Below are positions 50,746-60,103 of a DNA stretch of 64,000 nucleotides, in pieces (position 1 is the stretch's first letter; every line of letters starts with the position of its first letter). This DNA is from an uncultured Oscillospiraceae bacterium (GTDB lineage: Bacteria > Bacillota > Clostridia > Oscillospirales > Oscillospiraceae). Under the pieces are notes generated by a model. That model was given only the letters and a program-made list of their open reading frames with translations. It was not told where the DNA came from and did not search any database. The position numbers and the translations under genes are program-made. The DNA is taken from positions 8,738 through 72,737 of the forward strand of contig CAJUNA010000002.1 of the NCBI GenBank assembly GCA_910587645.1, read 5' to 3'.

Positions 50746-50755
50746 ATTTCTAAAA

Positions 50756-52624
50756 TCATATCAGCATCATGCACTCCAGCCCCGGAACCCGAACCGTCAG
50801 CCGGTTTTGCACCGCTACGAACTGCTGGCCGGAAAATACATCCGCTGCCAAATGCCCGTGCCAGGGGATGCTGACCTCCGCCAGGGCCTCACCCGTGTTG
50901 AGGATGGCTGCGGTAACCTCCTCCCCCTCCGTCCGGGCAAAGGCCAGAACCGGGCCGGCGGCATGGAACCAGCGCAAGTCCCCAATCTGTAGGGATATCC
51001 TGCTGTTGCGCAGCTTCCCCAGCAAGGCGAAGTGCTTACGCAGCCCTTCGTCCTCCTGTCCCCAAGGGTAGGTCCCCCGGTTGAAGGGGTCTTCGAAGCC
51101 TTCCATCCCTGCCTCATCGCCGTAGTAGACTGTGGGGCAGCCGGGGAAAGCGTACAGCAGCGCCGCGCCGATCCGCAAAAGCCGCTCCCCACGCTCCCGC
51201 TCCTGGGGGGACATACGGTAGGAAGCCCGGGCGGAACGATCCTCCGGCACGTTTCTGGCGCCCAGCATGGTGAGTATACGCGGCGTATCGTGAGTGCCCA
51301 GCATATTCATGCCGCTGTAAAAGGCGGGCGGCGGGTAATTCTCCCGGATTGTCTCCATGGCTTCCATGAAGTCCTCCGCAGCGCCGCCCTGCAAGTAGGC
51401 CAGCGCCGCCACCCGGAAGGGGTAGTTCATCAGCCCGTGGGTCTCCCGTCCCAGCAGATACCGCCGCCGCTGGTCGTAGGCGATCTTATTGCTGCCGTCC
51501 TCCCAGACCTCGCCCAGGAGGAAGCTGCCCGGTTTTTCCTCCATCATGGCGGCCCGGATTTTTTCAATGAATTCGTCCGGCAGCTCATCGGCTACGTCCA
51601 GCCGCCAAGCGTCCGCCCCCGCGCGAAGCCAGCGGCGAATGATGGAGTCCTTCCCCTGGATAATGTAATCCACATAGGAGCTCCGGCTCTCATTGACCGC
51701 CGGGAGGGTTCGGATGCCCCACCACGCCTCGTAGGCCCCTGGCCACTCCAGAAAAGTATACCAGGGGTAGTAAGGGCTGTCTTTGCTCTGGGCCGCGCCC
51801 AGCCCGGGATACGTGCCGCAGGCGTTGAAATACTTGCTGTTGTTTCCGGTGTGGTTGAACACGCCGTCCAGCATCACCCGCATCCCCAGGTTGTGGGCCT
51901 TCTCGCACAGGCGGCGGAAATCCTCCTCCGTTCCCAACATAGGGTCGATCTTCTCATAGTCGCCGGTATTGTACCGGTGGTTGCTGTCGGACTCAAAGAT
52001 CGGGCAGAAATAGATGGTTTTTGTCCCAAGGGACTGGAGATATTCCAGCTTTTCTTCGACACCAGCCAGGTTCCCACCGAAAAAATCCCGGTTTCGGATC
52101 TCACCCTTTTCATCGGGCAGATACTCCATGCCCTCCTCCCAGTCCTGATGGACTAACCGGCTGCCCAGCATCCCGGCGGGGTCGGGGACACTGGTGCGGC
52201 GGAACCGGTCAGGGAAAATCTGGTAAGCCGGTCCCCGGCCGAACCAGTCTGGCGTATCCAGGGACCCGTCATACACCGTCTGCTGCCAGGAAACCACATC
52301 TTTTTCCGCACCCATCCCGTCTTTTCCCAGCCAGACAATTTCCCCACTGCGCCGTTGGAGACGGAAACGGTACCAGACCAGCTCCGGTTTCAGGGACGCG
52401 GTACATACGGCGGTGAAAAGGGAGCAGCCCCCCTCTGTCCCGGCATAGGACAGGGGGATCTCCTCCCGGCGGCCCGCAAATTCGGCATGCCAAAGCAGGG
52501 AGCACGCCGCAAAGCCCTCCGCCAGCGGGGGACGGAGGGTTACGGTAATCTTCGTGCCGCAGGGGACCGCGCCATAAGGCGACTTGTACCGGCTGTCTCT
52601 TGGGTCAAAGATATTTGTCGTCAT
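50756..52624 (-). CDS. GH13 alpha-glycosidase (neopullulanase/maltogenic amylase-like)
   Basis: A 622-aa intracellular amylase-family enzyme (no signal peptide) for maltodextrins. An N-terminal beta domain (about 1-120) precedes the barrel. The four conserved regions are present: DGVFNHTG (II), ADAWRLDVADE with nucleophile Asp343, LLGEVWED with acid/base Glu372, and LGTHDTPR (445-446 His-Asp). PAYQIFPDRF and the FFGGNLAGV loop are typical of the neopullulanase subfamily. It follows the PBP gene by 39 bp on the same strand, although the functions are unrelated. Confidence 0.92.
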   Translation of the reverse strand: MTTNIFDPRDSRYKSPYGAVPCGTKITVTLRPPLAEGFAACSLLWHAEFAGRREEIPLSYAGTEGGCSLFTAVCTASLKPELVWYRFRLQRRSGEIVWLGKDGMGAEKDVVSWQQTVYDGSLDTPDWFGRGPAYQIFPDRFRRTSVPDPAGMLGSRLVHQDWEEGMEYLPDEKGEIRNRDFFGGNLAGVEEKLEYLQSLGTKTIYFCPIFESDSNHRYNTGDYEKIDPMLGTEEDFRRLCEKAHNLGMRVMLDGVFNHTGNNSKYFNACGTYPGLGAAQSKDSPYYPWYTFLEWPGAYEAWWGIRTLPAVNESRSSYVDYIIQGKDSIIRRWLRAGADAWRLDVADELPDEFIEKIRAAMMEEKPGSFLLGEVWEDGSNKIAYDQRRRYLLGRETHGLMNYPFRVAALAYLQGGAAEDFMEAMETIRENYPPPAFYSGMNMLGTHDTPRILTMLGARNVPEDRSARASYRMSPQERERGERLLRIGAALLYAFPGCPTVYYGDEAGMEGFEDPFNRGTYPWGQEDEGLRKHFALLGKLRNSRISLQIGDLRWFHAAGPVLAFARTEGEEVTAAILNTGEALAEVSIPWHGHLAADVFSGQQFVAVQNRLTVRVPGLECMMLI

Positions 52625-52663
52625 GTTGGATGTTTCCTTATTCCATTGTATTTTCCGAACCCT

Positions 52664-54874
52664 TTATGGCAGCAGCGCGCCCTCCGGCGCGATGGCGTAC
52701 CCGATGTCGCTGGGGGCAAAGTAGTCGTTCAGGATCTGCACGGCGGTAGCGGCCAGGGACGCGCCGCTGCGGCCTTGCTCAATGACCACCGCTACGGCGA
52801 TTTCCGGCTCCTCAAAGGGGGCGAAGCAGACAAACACGCCGTTAGCGGCCAAGTCGCCCACCTGGGCGCTGCCGGTCTTAGCACCGGCGGTGACGATACA
52901 GTTTTTGAAATCCCCGGCCAGGGACTTATTCACCAGATCCCCCATGCCCTTTTTGATCGCGGCCAGCGTATCGTCTGACAGCTCCAGATCCGACAGCACC
53001 TCCGGCTGATGGGTATAGAGGACGGAGCTGCCGTCATAGCTGGTTACATCCCGCAGCAGGTGGGCGTCCACCCGCTCCCCGCCCCGGAGGAGTACCGCGA
53101 TATAGTTGGCAAGCTGGAGGGGGGTGTAGAGCTGCTGGGCCTGCCCAAACCCGGCCCAGGGAGACTGGTCCTCGCCAGGGGCGTTTTCGTGGCGGCTGCC
53201 AATACGCTCGCTGATCTCAATGCCGGTGTGCTCCCCCAGCCCAAAGGCGGCGGCATACGCATTAAGCCTCTCCAGCCCAAGCTGATAGCCCATCTCCGCG
53301 AAAAAGTAGTTGCAGGAAACCGTGATGGCCTCGCTGACGTTGATGCGCCCGTGGCGTCCCCCGCTGCTGTTGTAGAGCCAGCAGTTGGCATGGCTGTTGG
53401 GGTCCCCGGGATACAGCCAGGAGCCGGTGGCATTGATCTTTGTCTTGGTGTCGATGATCCCGGCCTCCAAGGCGGCGGCAGCGGTCATAGGCTTGAAGGT
53501 GGAACCGGGCGCGTATGCGCCGTTCACTGCCCGGTTGGTATACGGGGCGGCGGGATCCACAGAAAGCTCCGCGTAATCCTCCTGATAGGTTCGCTGGCTG
53601 TAGGTGGGGTAGGTGGCAAGGGCCAGCACCTCACTGTCCTTGACACTGACCACCGCCGCCGCGCCGCCAATGGTCTGCATGCGCTTTTCCTCTTCCTCGT
53701 TCCGGGCGCCGGCTTTGGTCGTTTCCACGCCTGCGGCCAGGGCAGCTTCCACTTTTGCCTGGAAGTCGATGTCGATGGTAAGAGCTACTGTGCCGCCAGG
53801 CTTGGGTTCGATAGTATACAGCTCACTGGTGATTTTTCCGTCCTGATTGGTAGTAATGGCCCGGACACCGTCCTCCCCCCGAAGGAAGGGCTCAAAGGCC
53901 AATTCCGCCCCATCCTTGCCCACCTGTTCGTCCAACTGGTAGAAGTGGAGGCCAGCCAGGTCTTCTCCAGCTTCCTTTGCGGTGCTATAGGGTTCGTTCA
54001 GTTTGGCCTGCTCCTCCCGGTCGCGGATGGAGCCAATGCGCCCCAGGATGTGGGCGGCATAATCGGTGTGGTACTGGCGCACGGCACGGCTGCCCACCAC
54101 CGCGCCGGTAAACCCGCCGTCGTTGAGCAGGGAGATCAGTTCTACCGTCACATCCTCCGCCAGGAAATAGGGGACCGTGGCGGCGTTCCGCGCAAGGGTG
54201 CGCAGGCGCAGCTCATACAGTACACCCAGCACCTGCCGCGCTTCCTGGTTGGTAAAGCTCTCCGGGATACCGAAATCCTTGCGCATGAGGGTCATGAGCT
54301 GGCTCGCCGACATGCCGGAGGAGGTTGTCAGCTCGAACTCCTTCAGCACGGACTGGCTCATAAGGGGCAGCTTGGTTGCCGCCGTAATTTCGGTAGCAGA
54401 CCAATCCCGGTCCACCAGGAAATTCTGAAACCGCACCCGCTGGGTGCCCGTAGCGTCTGCGAAGGTATACGCAAAGGGCTCGCTCTGGGAGACTGGAAGG
54501 CCGTCCTCCCAGACAATGCCATGCTCCTGCAAAAGCCCCAGCAGGCGCAGCATAGCCCGGGCCACGCTTTCCGCGTGAACCGAATTGCCCTCGCCGGGCG
54601 TGATGGCGGGGTCATCCACCACCTGCTCCGGGTCGAAAGTTACCGTATAGATTTCCCGGTTGGAGACCAGTACCTTCCCGTTGCGGTCTGTGATGACGCC
54701 CCGATAGCTCTCCACCGGCTGGGTAGTCGTGACCTGGATGGCCGATTCCGACAGATAGTCTGCCCCATGCACGATCTGGGCGTCATAGAGGATGCCAACA
54801 AAACAGATCAGGCAAACGGCGTAAACAAGGATCAGGAGGTTGGATCTCCGAAAAAAATGCTTTTCGTTTTCCAA
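52664..54874 (-). CDS. Class B penicillin-binding protein, elongation type (PBP2/MrdA)
   Basis: A 736-aa membrane-anchored peptidoglycan transpeptidase that cross-links the side wall. N-terminal helix about 12-30, a long dimerisation/pedestal region, and the transpeptidase with all three motifs: STFK (Ser458-Lys461), SCN (520-522) and KTGS (666-669). It follows mreC and mreD in the same operon, which identifies it as the elongasome transpeptidase. Confidence 0.94.
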   Translation of the reverse strand: MENEKHFFRRSNLLILVYAVCLICFVGILYDAQIVHGADYLSESAIQVTTTQPVESYRGVITDRNGKVLVSNREIYTVTFDPEQVVDDPAITPGEGNSVHAESVARAMLRLLGLLQEHGIVWEDGLPVSQSEPFAYTFADATGTQRVRFQNFLVDRDWSATEITAATKLPLMSQSVLKEFELTTSSGMSASQLMTLMRKDFGIPESFTNQEARQVLGVLYELRLRTLARNAATVPYFLAEDVTVELISLLNDGGFTGAVVGSRAVRQYHTDYAAHILGRIGSIRDREEQAKLNEPYSTAKEAGEDLAGLHFYQLDEQVGKDGAELAFEPFLRGEDGVRAITTNQDGKITSELYTIEPKPGGTVALTIDIDFQAKVEAALAAGVETTKAGARNEEEEKRMQTIGGAAAVVSVKDSEVLALATYPTYSQRTYQEDYAELSVDPAAPYTNRAVNGAYAPGSTFKPMTAAAALEAGIIDTKTKINATGSWLYPGDPNSHANCWLYNSSGGRHGRINVSEAITVSCNYFFAEMGYQLGLERLNAYAAAFGLGEHTGIEISERIGSRHENAPGEDQSPWAGFGQAQQLYTPLQLANYIAVLLRGGERVDAHLLRDVTSYDGSSVLYTHQPEVLSDLELSDDTLAAIKKGMGDLVNKSLAGDFKNCIVTAGAKTGSAQVGDLAANGVFVCFAPFEEPEIAVAVVIEQGRSGASLAATAVQILNDYFAPSDIGYAIAPEGALLP

Positions 54875-54905
54875 GGGGATTTCCTTTCTTTCTCAGCAGG
54901 TTCGT

Positions 54906-55418
54906 TTAATAGTCCGCCGCGCATTTCCGGAAAACCGTCCGGTACACCGGCAAGACTACCAGCACGGCAGGCAGGGTCAGCAAAGTTTCCTCCAGCGATA
55001 TTCGGGCCATCAGCCCCAGGTATTGCCCACCGGAGAGGATCTGTACCGCCATCCGGAAAGCGCAGACCGTCAGCAGCCCCGCCGATGATACCACCAGTGC
55101 GCATAAAAAGCCACGGGACAGCAGGCGGCTGGCGATCCCCCCGGCCAGGACTGCGGCCGCCGGAAAGGAAATGGAGAAGAACCCCCGGAAGGGCGCGGGC
55201 GCCAGCAGGTCGCACAGGATGCCCAAAACCAGGCCGAACACCGCCCCGGGCCTTGTGCCCTCGAACATGGCCACCACGGCGGGAAGCATGGGGAAAAGGA
55301 ACGGAGATACCCCCAGTACCCGGACGTTATCGCCAATCAGGGATTGCAGGGCACACAATAGGAGGGTGGCGATGGCGTAGACCACCCATTTAAAAACACG
55401 ATAGCTTTTTGGCAGCAT
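54906..55418 (-). CDS. mreD: Rod shape-determining protein MreD
   Basis: A 170-aa inner-membrane protein with five to six helices, and the family's PFLFPMLPAVVAMFEGTRPGAVFGLVLGILCDLLAP segment. It links MreC and the cell-wall enzymes to the cytoskeleton. Lies 15 bp after mreC and before the PBP. Confidence 0.9.
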   Translation of the reverse strand: MLPKSYRVFKWVVYAIATLLLCALQSLIGDNVRVLGVSPFLFPMLPAVVAMFEGTRPGAVFGLVLGILCDLLAPAPFRGFFSISFPAAAVLAGGIASRLLSRGFLCALVVSSAGLLTVCAFRMAVQILSGGQYLGLMARISLEETLLTLPAVLVVLPVYRTVFRKCAADY

Positions 55419-55433
55419 AACCTTCCGCCTTCC

Positions 55434-56273
55434 TTATTCCACCACATCGAAGCTGGTGACCACATAGATCTCGGTCAGGCCGTCCAGGGACATTTCCGGG
55501 CGGAGGACGGCATAATGATCCAGGCCGTTGTCGCTGGCGCGGACTTCCTCCACGTAGCCAATTACGATCTGGGACGGGAAATACCCGCCCAAACCGGAGG
55601 TCACGATAAGATCCCCAGAGACCACGTCCGGCTCTGTGCCCAGGTAGGTCAGGGCCATACGCCCCTGGCCCATCAGGGAGAAATCCCCCTGTGCCAAGGC
55701 GCTGCCGCCGCTGCGGAACACCAAGGCGCCGATAGAGGACTCGCTGTCCAGGATTGTGCGCACGGTGGCCCAATTCAAGCCCGCTTCGGTCACCACGCCT
55801 AGGAAGTACCCCTCCTCCGTGACCACGCAATCCCCGGTCTGGATGTCATAGGAGGTGCCCTTGTTGATGGTCAGCAGGCTGTACCAATTGGAGGAGTCCT
55901 GGACCAGCACCCGGGCGGATTCCAGGTGGAGGTCCCGGCGCTGCTCCCGCAGCTCGGCCACCTTGCGCAGGTGGGCATTTTCCTCCCGGTCGAAGGTTGC
56001 CTGACGGATATCCTCCTCCATTTCAGCGATTTTCAGTTTAAGCTGCCGGTTTTCCTCTTTCAGCGCATCAAACTCGGTAAAATAATCTGTCCAATTCCGA
56101 AGGGCGCCGGACACAGCGGCAGACACTGAGCGGAAAGGGGAGACGATCATCCCCGCGATATTGGGAAGGACGGCGGAGGTCGTAGAGAAATAGCTCATGA
56201 TGCTGAACAGCACCGCCACTGCCACTGCCAGCGACAGGATCATAATAGTGAATTTATTGGATGAACGCTTCAA
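55434..56273 (-). CDS. mreC: Rod shape-determining protein MreC
   Basis: A 279-aa bitopic protein: N-terminal membrane helix (about 8-30), coiled coil (about 65-105, LKEENRQLKLKIAEMEEDI), and the double beta-barrel domain (about 115-270) with VVTEEGYFLGVVTEAGLNWATVRTILDSES. It scaffolds the elongation complex. Its ATG overlaps the maf stop by 4 bp. No mreB is in this window. Confidence 0.93.
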   Translation of the reverse strand: MKRSSNKFTIMILSLAVAVAVLFSIMSYFSTTSAVLPNIAGMIVSPFRSVSAAVSGALRNWTDYFTEFDALKEENRQLKLKIAEMEEDIRQATFDREENAHLRKVAELREQRRDLHLESARVLVQDSSNWYSLLTINKGTSYDIQTGDCVVTEEGYFLGVVTEAGLNWATVRTILDSESSIGALVFRSGGSALAQGDFSLMGQGRMALTYLGTEPDVVSGDLIVTSGLGGYFPSQIVIGYVEEVRASDNGLDHYAVLRPEMSLDGLTEIYVVTSFDVVE

Positions 56274-56869
56274 TGGAGTTCCTCCTCGTCTGAAAACAGC
56301 TTGACACCAAAGCCTGCCAGCATCTCCCCCAGCAGTGCCAGGGGCAGGCCCATCACATTGAAATAATCGCCCTCCACCCGGGGGATAAACAGGGCCGCAG
56401 GCCCCTGCACACCGTAGGCCCCTGCCTTATCAAACGGCTCTCCAGTATGGATGTAAGCCCATTTTTCCGTGTCTGTCAAGGGGCGGAAGGTAACGGCGGT
56501 GGTCTCTGCCCGGGTCTCCATCCGGCTGCCCTGGCTCACTGTAACGCCGGTACAGACATGGTGTGTTTTCCCCGAGAGGGCCGACAGCATGGAGAAGGCT
56601 TCTTCCCTCGAGCGGGGCTTCCCCAGCCGGAGACCATCCAAAAATACCATCGTATCCGCGGTAATAATAATAGCGGAGGGGTCGCCTGCCAGGGTGCGGG
56701 CGGATTCCCCCTTTTTGCGGCAGATAGAGGAGACGATTTCCTCCGGGGACAGGGAGGGGTCATAGGATTCCTCCCCTCCGGGAACCAGGATTTCAAAGTT
56801 TTTTATTCCAATCTGGGATAAAAGCTGTTTTCTCCGGGGGGATTGGGAAGCAAGTATGATTCTGGGCAT
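56270..56869 (-). CDS. maf: Maf-like nucleotide pyrophosphatase
   Basis: A 199-aa Maf/Ham1-fold pyrophosphatase that hydrolyses non-canonical or dTTP/UTP-type nucleotides and affects septum formation. ILASQSPRRKQLLSQIG is the signature start; ADTMV and GKPRSREEAFSMLSALSG follow, and GAYGVQGPAALFI and GDYFNVMGLPL close the fold. ATG 56869 is the family start; upstream in-frame sequence is not conserved-looking. Commonly adjacent to mreBCD, as here. Confidence 0.94.
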   Translation of the reverse strand: MPRIILASQSPRRKQLLSQIGIKNFEILVPGGEESYDPSLSPEEIVSSICRKKGESARTLAGDPSAIIITADTMVFLDGLRLGKPRSREEAFSMLSALSGKTHHVCTGVTVSQGSRMETRAETTAVTFRPLTDTEKWAYIHTGEPFDKAGAYGVQGPAALFIPRVEGDYFNVMGLPLALLGEMLAGFGVKLFSDEEELH

Positions 56870-56968
56870 AGATTCTTCTTTCTGCGGCCCTTTGGGCCGC
56901 TCCAAGTTGTTTTCGCTGGCAGTCTTGGCATTTGCAGGCACTACGGCGCAGAGAGGGGAGAAAAACAT

Positions 56969-57415
56969 TTACCTCCCGGTGGAGCCAAAGCCACCTTCGC
57001 CCCGCGCCGTTTCCGGAAGTTCATCCACGACCTCAATCTCCGGGCAGAGAACAGGGACGACCAGCAATTGCGCCACCCGGTCGCCAGGCTCTACTGTGTA
57101 CGGTTCCCCGCTGAAATTGCGCAGCATAACCCGCAGGGGGCCTCGGTAATCACTATCGATTACCCCGATCCCGTTGGTCATGCCAACCCCATGACGGATT
57201 CCCATGCTGCTGCGGACCGCCATAATACCCACATATCCATCCGGGACCGCCGCAGCGATTCCAGAAGGCACCATGACCTGTTCCCCCGGCAGGACCGTCA
57301 GCGCCCTGTCGATACAGGCGTGAAGATCCAACGCCGCCGCCCCGTCTGTTGCGTAGTAAGGCAGGGGAATTTCTTTCCCAATTTTATCGGATAAAGCTTT
57401 AATTTGCAGCTTCAT
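56969..57415 (-). CDS. dut: dUTP diphosphatase (dUTPase)
   Basis: A 148-aa trimeric hydrolase turning dUTP to dUMP, which keeps uracil out of DNA. All five motifs are visible: DGAAALDLHA (1), VRSSMGI (2), NGIGVIDSDYRG (3), PGDRVAQL (4) and RGEGGFGSTG (5). Lies upstream of maf with about 100 bp between. Confidence 0.95.
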   Translation of the reverse strand: MKLQIKALSDKIGKEIPLPYYATDGAAALDLHACIDRALTVLPGEQVMVPSGIAAAVPDGYVGIMAVRSSMGIRHGVGMTNGIGVIDSDYRGPLRVMLRNFSGEPYTVEPGDRVAQLLVVPVLCPEIEVVDELPETARGEGGFGSTGR

Positions 57416-57453
57416 TGAACGGTCCCTTATACTTTCTGTAATTTAGTCGAAAA

Positions 57454-57467
57454 GTAAACCTGTTTAC
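57454..57467. promoter_or_regulatory. Short palindrome upstream of dut
   Basis: GTAAACCTGTTTAC is a perfect dyad (6-bp arms, 2-bp centre) 40 bp upstream of dut in the 59-bp gap after the U32 gene. Possible operator; no matching regulator is evident. Confidence 0.25.
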
Positions 57468-57474
57468 AATCAAA

Positions 57475-59580
57475 TTATTCCACACCCCGGAAGAACAGCC
57501 CTCTAGTATATGCGTCAGGCGGAGGGCCGTCCTGCCCAAGGTATCGCTGGAAAACCCGTACGCACTCCGCAGGGGATTCTATGGTAAAACGCAAATTCGC
57601 GTAGCGTAAACCGCACTGCCGGTACTCTGGCCTATCCGCCAGATAGAGAACCTTGCTGTTTTCGATCTCGCTTCTGCACCCAAAAACAGGGAGGACCGGA
57701 AAATCCTCTCCCCGCCGGTCTGTCAGCTTGTGCGGCGCGGTACAGGGGACGGGGATGTTTTTGCGCCGCGCGCATCCTTTGCCCTCATTGGAAATCAAGC
57801 AGTTTTCTGTCAGCATCAGGGGCAGGCGCCCATAGACGATCCCTTCGCAGGGAAGCGCCTTTTTCAGATCCCGGATCTGCTCATGCCGAAGCTCAAAGGA
57901 GAGGGCGGCGCTGGCCAGCCCCCAGTCCTTGCATTGGGCGAGGGAACGGCTGTTAAAGATATTCAGCCCAAAGCCGCCCCGCAGCAGCAGGCCGGTTTTT
58001 CGCGCCTGTGCAAGCTGTCCCAAGTTTTGCACAGCAACCGAATGGCAGCCCCTATCCCGTGCTTCTTCCAAAAGGGCGCGCAGGGCCGGGGCCTCGTGAT
58101 CCGTGGAAATACGCGGCATCAGAGCGCAGAACTCGATCTTCTGGCCGGCATACTTCGCTAAAGGGAACCCTCTGACCCGCTCCAGCGGAAGATAAATTAT
58201 TTCTGGCGCAAGGGCCGCCAATTCATCCGTAAGCTGCTCCGGCGCAAAAAGCGTTGCCGTCAAGGCCGGAGGGCATAAGGCAGCGCAGCCGTTCCCCGGC
58301 AGGGGCGGTGGGGGGAAGGTTTCCCGCTCTGGCGGCGCGGTCCGCAGAGCGGACAAGGCCGTCAGGCTATCCCTGCGCAGGGCGTTGAGGGCGCTGGCGG
58401 GAAGGGACAGCCCCTCCCCCAAATGAACCTCCGTCTTCACCGCGCGGAAAGCGGTTCCTCCGGTTTTGGACAGGCGTGCCTGAATCTCAGACGGCGCCAG
58501 GGGGCGGCTTCGCGCCGGTTCCGGGACAGGGCCGGTAACGGTGGCCGTACGGCCCTCCGGGTCTGTGGCAGTCAGACGGGCGGGCACGTCCGGCTGGATC
58601 TCCGCCGAGAACACAACCGGTACCGTGCGCAGGCCTTCCCGGTCATAGGCCGCCTTCGAGGCCTGGAACAGTGCGGTGGGATCGGGCGCATTCTCCGAAC
58701 GGACGCCGAACATCCCAGGGCCGGGTTTGCCTTGCCAATAGCTGTCCGTAAAACCTTCCCGGGAAAACGCCAGCGCCAATTCCCGCATCTCCCCGTCAGT
58801 AGGACGGCGGTTTTCCCTCAGCAGCGCGCTGTAGATCCGGGTGATGACCGCTACATATTCCGGGCGTTTCATCCGTCCCTCTAGCTTCAGGATGGAAACG
58901 CCCATATCCGCCAATTCAGCCAGGTGCCCGGCAAGGCTGGCGTCCTTTAGGCTGAGGGGATACCCTGCTTTGCCGCCGTCAAAGCGGTAAGGCAGGCGGC
59001 AAGGCTGGGCGCATAGGCCACGGTTGCCGCTGCGCTGGCCGATCAGGGCGCTCATAGCGCACTGGCCAGACCAGCACATGCACAGGGCCCCGTGGGCAAA
59101 CACCTCAATGGCGATAGGGCTGTGCTTACAGATCAAGCGGATGTCCTCCCGGGACAATTCCCTGCCCAGGACTACGCACCGCATCCCCAAGCGGGCCGCT
59201 TCTTCCACACCCGCAAGGCTGTGGACGGTCATTTGTGTGGATCCGTGGAGAGGCAGGCCGGGGGCCACAGCATGCGCCAGGGAAGCTAGCCCCCAATCCT
59301 GGACGATCACGCCGTCCACGCCCCATTGGCAAGCCTGCCGGAGAAGGGCTTCCGCCTGGGGAAGCTCCCGGTCGGAGAGCAGTGTGTTGATGGTAAGATA
59401 TAATTTTACCCCACGAAGATGGCAGTAGGCCACAGCGTCCGGCATCTGTTCTGGCGTAAAATTCTGCGCGCCGCGCCGCGCGTTGAACTGGCCGCACCCC
59501 AGATAGACCGCGTCCGCGCCATTCTGAACCGCCGCGGCCATTGATTCCCAGCGTCCGGCGGGAGAGAGCAGTTCCATCAT
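57475..59580 (-). CDS. U32 family peptidase/RlhA-like protein
   Basis: A 701-aa protein with the U32 signature MELLSPAGRWESMAAAVQNGADAVYLG, the cysteine-rich ALCMCWSGQCAMSALIGQRSGNRGLCAQPC region (near 165-195), and a C-terminal half that includes a DUF3656-like segment and a second TIM-like domain. U32 proteins were named collagenases, but members such as RlhA hydroxylate 23S rRNA (C2501) using prephenate-dependent chemistry and an iron-sulfur cluster, which is the more likely role of this long form. The start at 59580 overlaps the zapA stop in ATGATG, so translation is coupled. Confidence 0.85.
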   Translation of the reverse strand: MMELLSPAGRWESMAAAVQNGADAVYLGCGQFNARRGAQNFTPEQMPDAVAYCHLRGVKLYLTINTLLSDRELPQAEALLRQACQWGVDGVIVQDWGLASLAHAVAPGLPLHGSTQMTVHSLAGVEEAARLGMRCVVLGRELSREDIRLICKHSPIAIEVFAHGALCMCWSGQCAMSALIGQRSGNRGLCAQPCRLPYRFDGGKAGYPLSLKDASLAGHLAELADMGVSILKLEGRMKRPEYVAVITRIYSALLRENRRPTDGEMRELALAFSREGFTDSYWQGKPGPGMFGVRSENAPDPTALFQASKAAYDREGLRTVPVVFSAEIQPDVPARLTATDPEGRTATVTGPVPEPARSRPLAPSEIQARLSKTGGTAFRAVKTEVHLGEGLSLPASALNALRRDSLTALSALRTAPPERETFPPPPLPGNGCAALCPPALTATLFAPEQLTDELAALAPEIIYLPLERVRGFPLAKYAGQKIEFCALMPRISTDHEAPALRALLEEARDRGCHSVAVQNLGQLAQARKTGLLLRGGFGLNIFNSRSLAQCKDWGLASAALSFELRHEQIRDLKKALPCEGIVYGRLPLMLTENCLISNEGKGCARRKNIPVPCTAPHKLTDRRGEDFPVLPVFGCRSEIENSKVLYLADRPEYRQCGLRYANLRFTIESPAECVRVFQRYLGQDGPPPDAYTRGLFFRGVE

Positions 59581-59903
59581 TTTTTCTGCTGCTGGCGCTG
59601 CTGGAGCTTTAGCAGCTCGCGCTTGCACTCGCCCAATTCGGCCTTGGCCTTGCTGGCGTCATCCAGGTAGCCCTTTAACTGGCGGCGGAGGTTTTCCGAA
59701 GCGGCCTGCTGCTTGAGCAGCTCATCCGCCAGATTTGCGGCCACCAGGACCGCCGCGTCCATGCGGCTGACCCGGCCGGTGGAGGTAATATCATTCATTT
59801 TCTCATCCACCAGAGCGGCCACTTTCTGCATATAGGCGGGACTGTCTTCGCTCATCAGGGTGTAATCGGTACCGTTGATAGTCACTGTGATCTTGTTTGC
59901 CAT
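59577..59903 (-). CDS. zapA: Cell division protein ZapA
   Basis: A 108-aa FtsZ-ring-associated protein: KITVTINGTDYTLMSEDSPAYMQKVAALVDEKM is the conserved N-terminal domain, followed by a coiled coil (about 55-105) that mediates tetramer formation. ATG 59903 follows GGAAGGGAG. It is the first gene of a minus-strand run with U32, dut, maf, mreCD and PBP. Confidence 0.92.
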   Translation of the reverse strand: MANKITVTINGTDYTLMSEDSPAYMQKVAALVDEKMNDITSTGRVSRMDAAVLVAANLADELLKQQAASENLRRQLKGYLDDASKAKAELGECKRELLKLQQRQQQKK

Positions 59904-59949
59904 GGTTCGCTCCCTTCCTCTCCCGCTTGATATAATTCTACAACTTATT

Positions 59950-59977
59950 AGTATAGCAGATTCTTCCGAAAATGCAA
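59950..59977 (-). promoter_or_regulatory. Promoter of the zapA operon
   Basis: Minus strand TTGCAT (59972-59977), 16-bp spacer ending in TGC, TATACT (59950-59955). Confidence 0.6.
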
Positions 59978-60103
59978 ACAAGTTTTTTCACAGCAGGTAT
60001 TATAATTCGCTTGCAAAAGCGGCCCAGGGGGAAAAACATCTTGCGGCTATCCCTCCTATATGTTAAAATAGGGGAAATACCACACAAAGAGGGAGGGATG
60101 CCC

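Noticed and set aside
53009..55393. A 794-codon open frame on the plus strand opposite the PBP, mreD and neighbouring genes
   Set aside because: It is a codon-position shadow of GC-rich minus-strand genes with clear catalytic motifs; it has no ribosome site and no recognisable domain. The same holds for other long antisense frames, e.g. 723-1811, 11675-13060, 16607-18181, 27828-29456, 30389-32509, 32618-34477 and 51032-52156.
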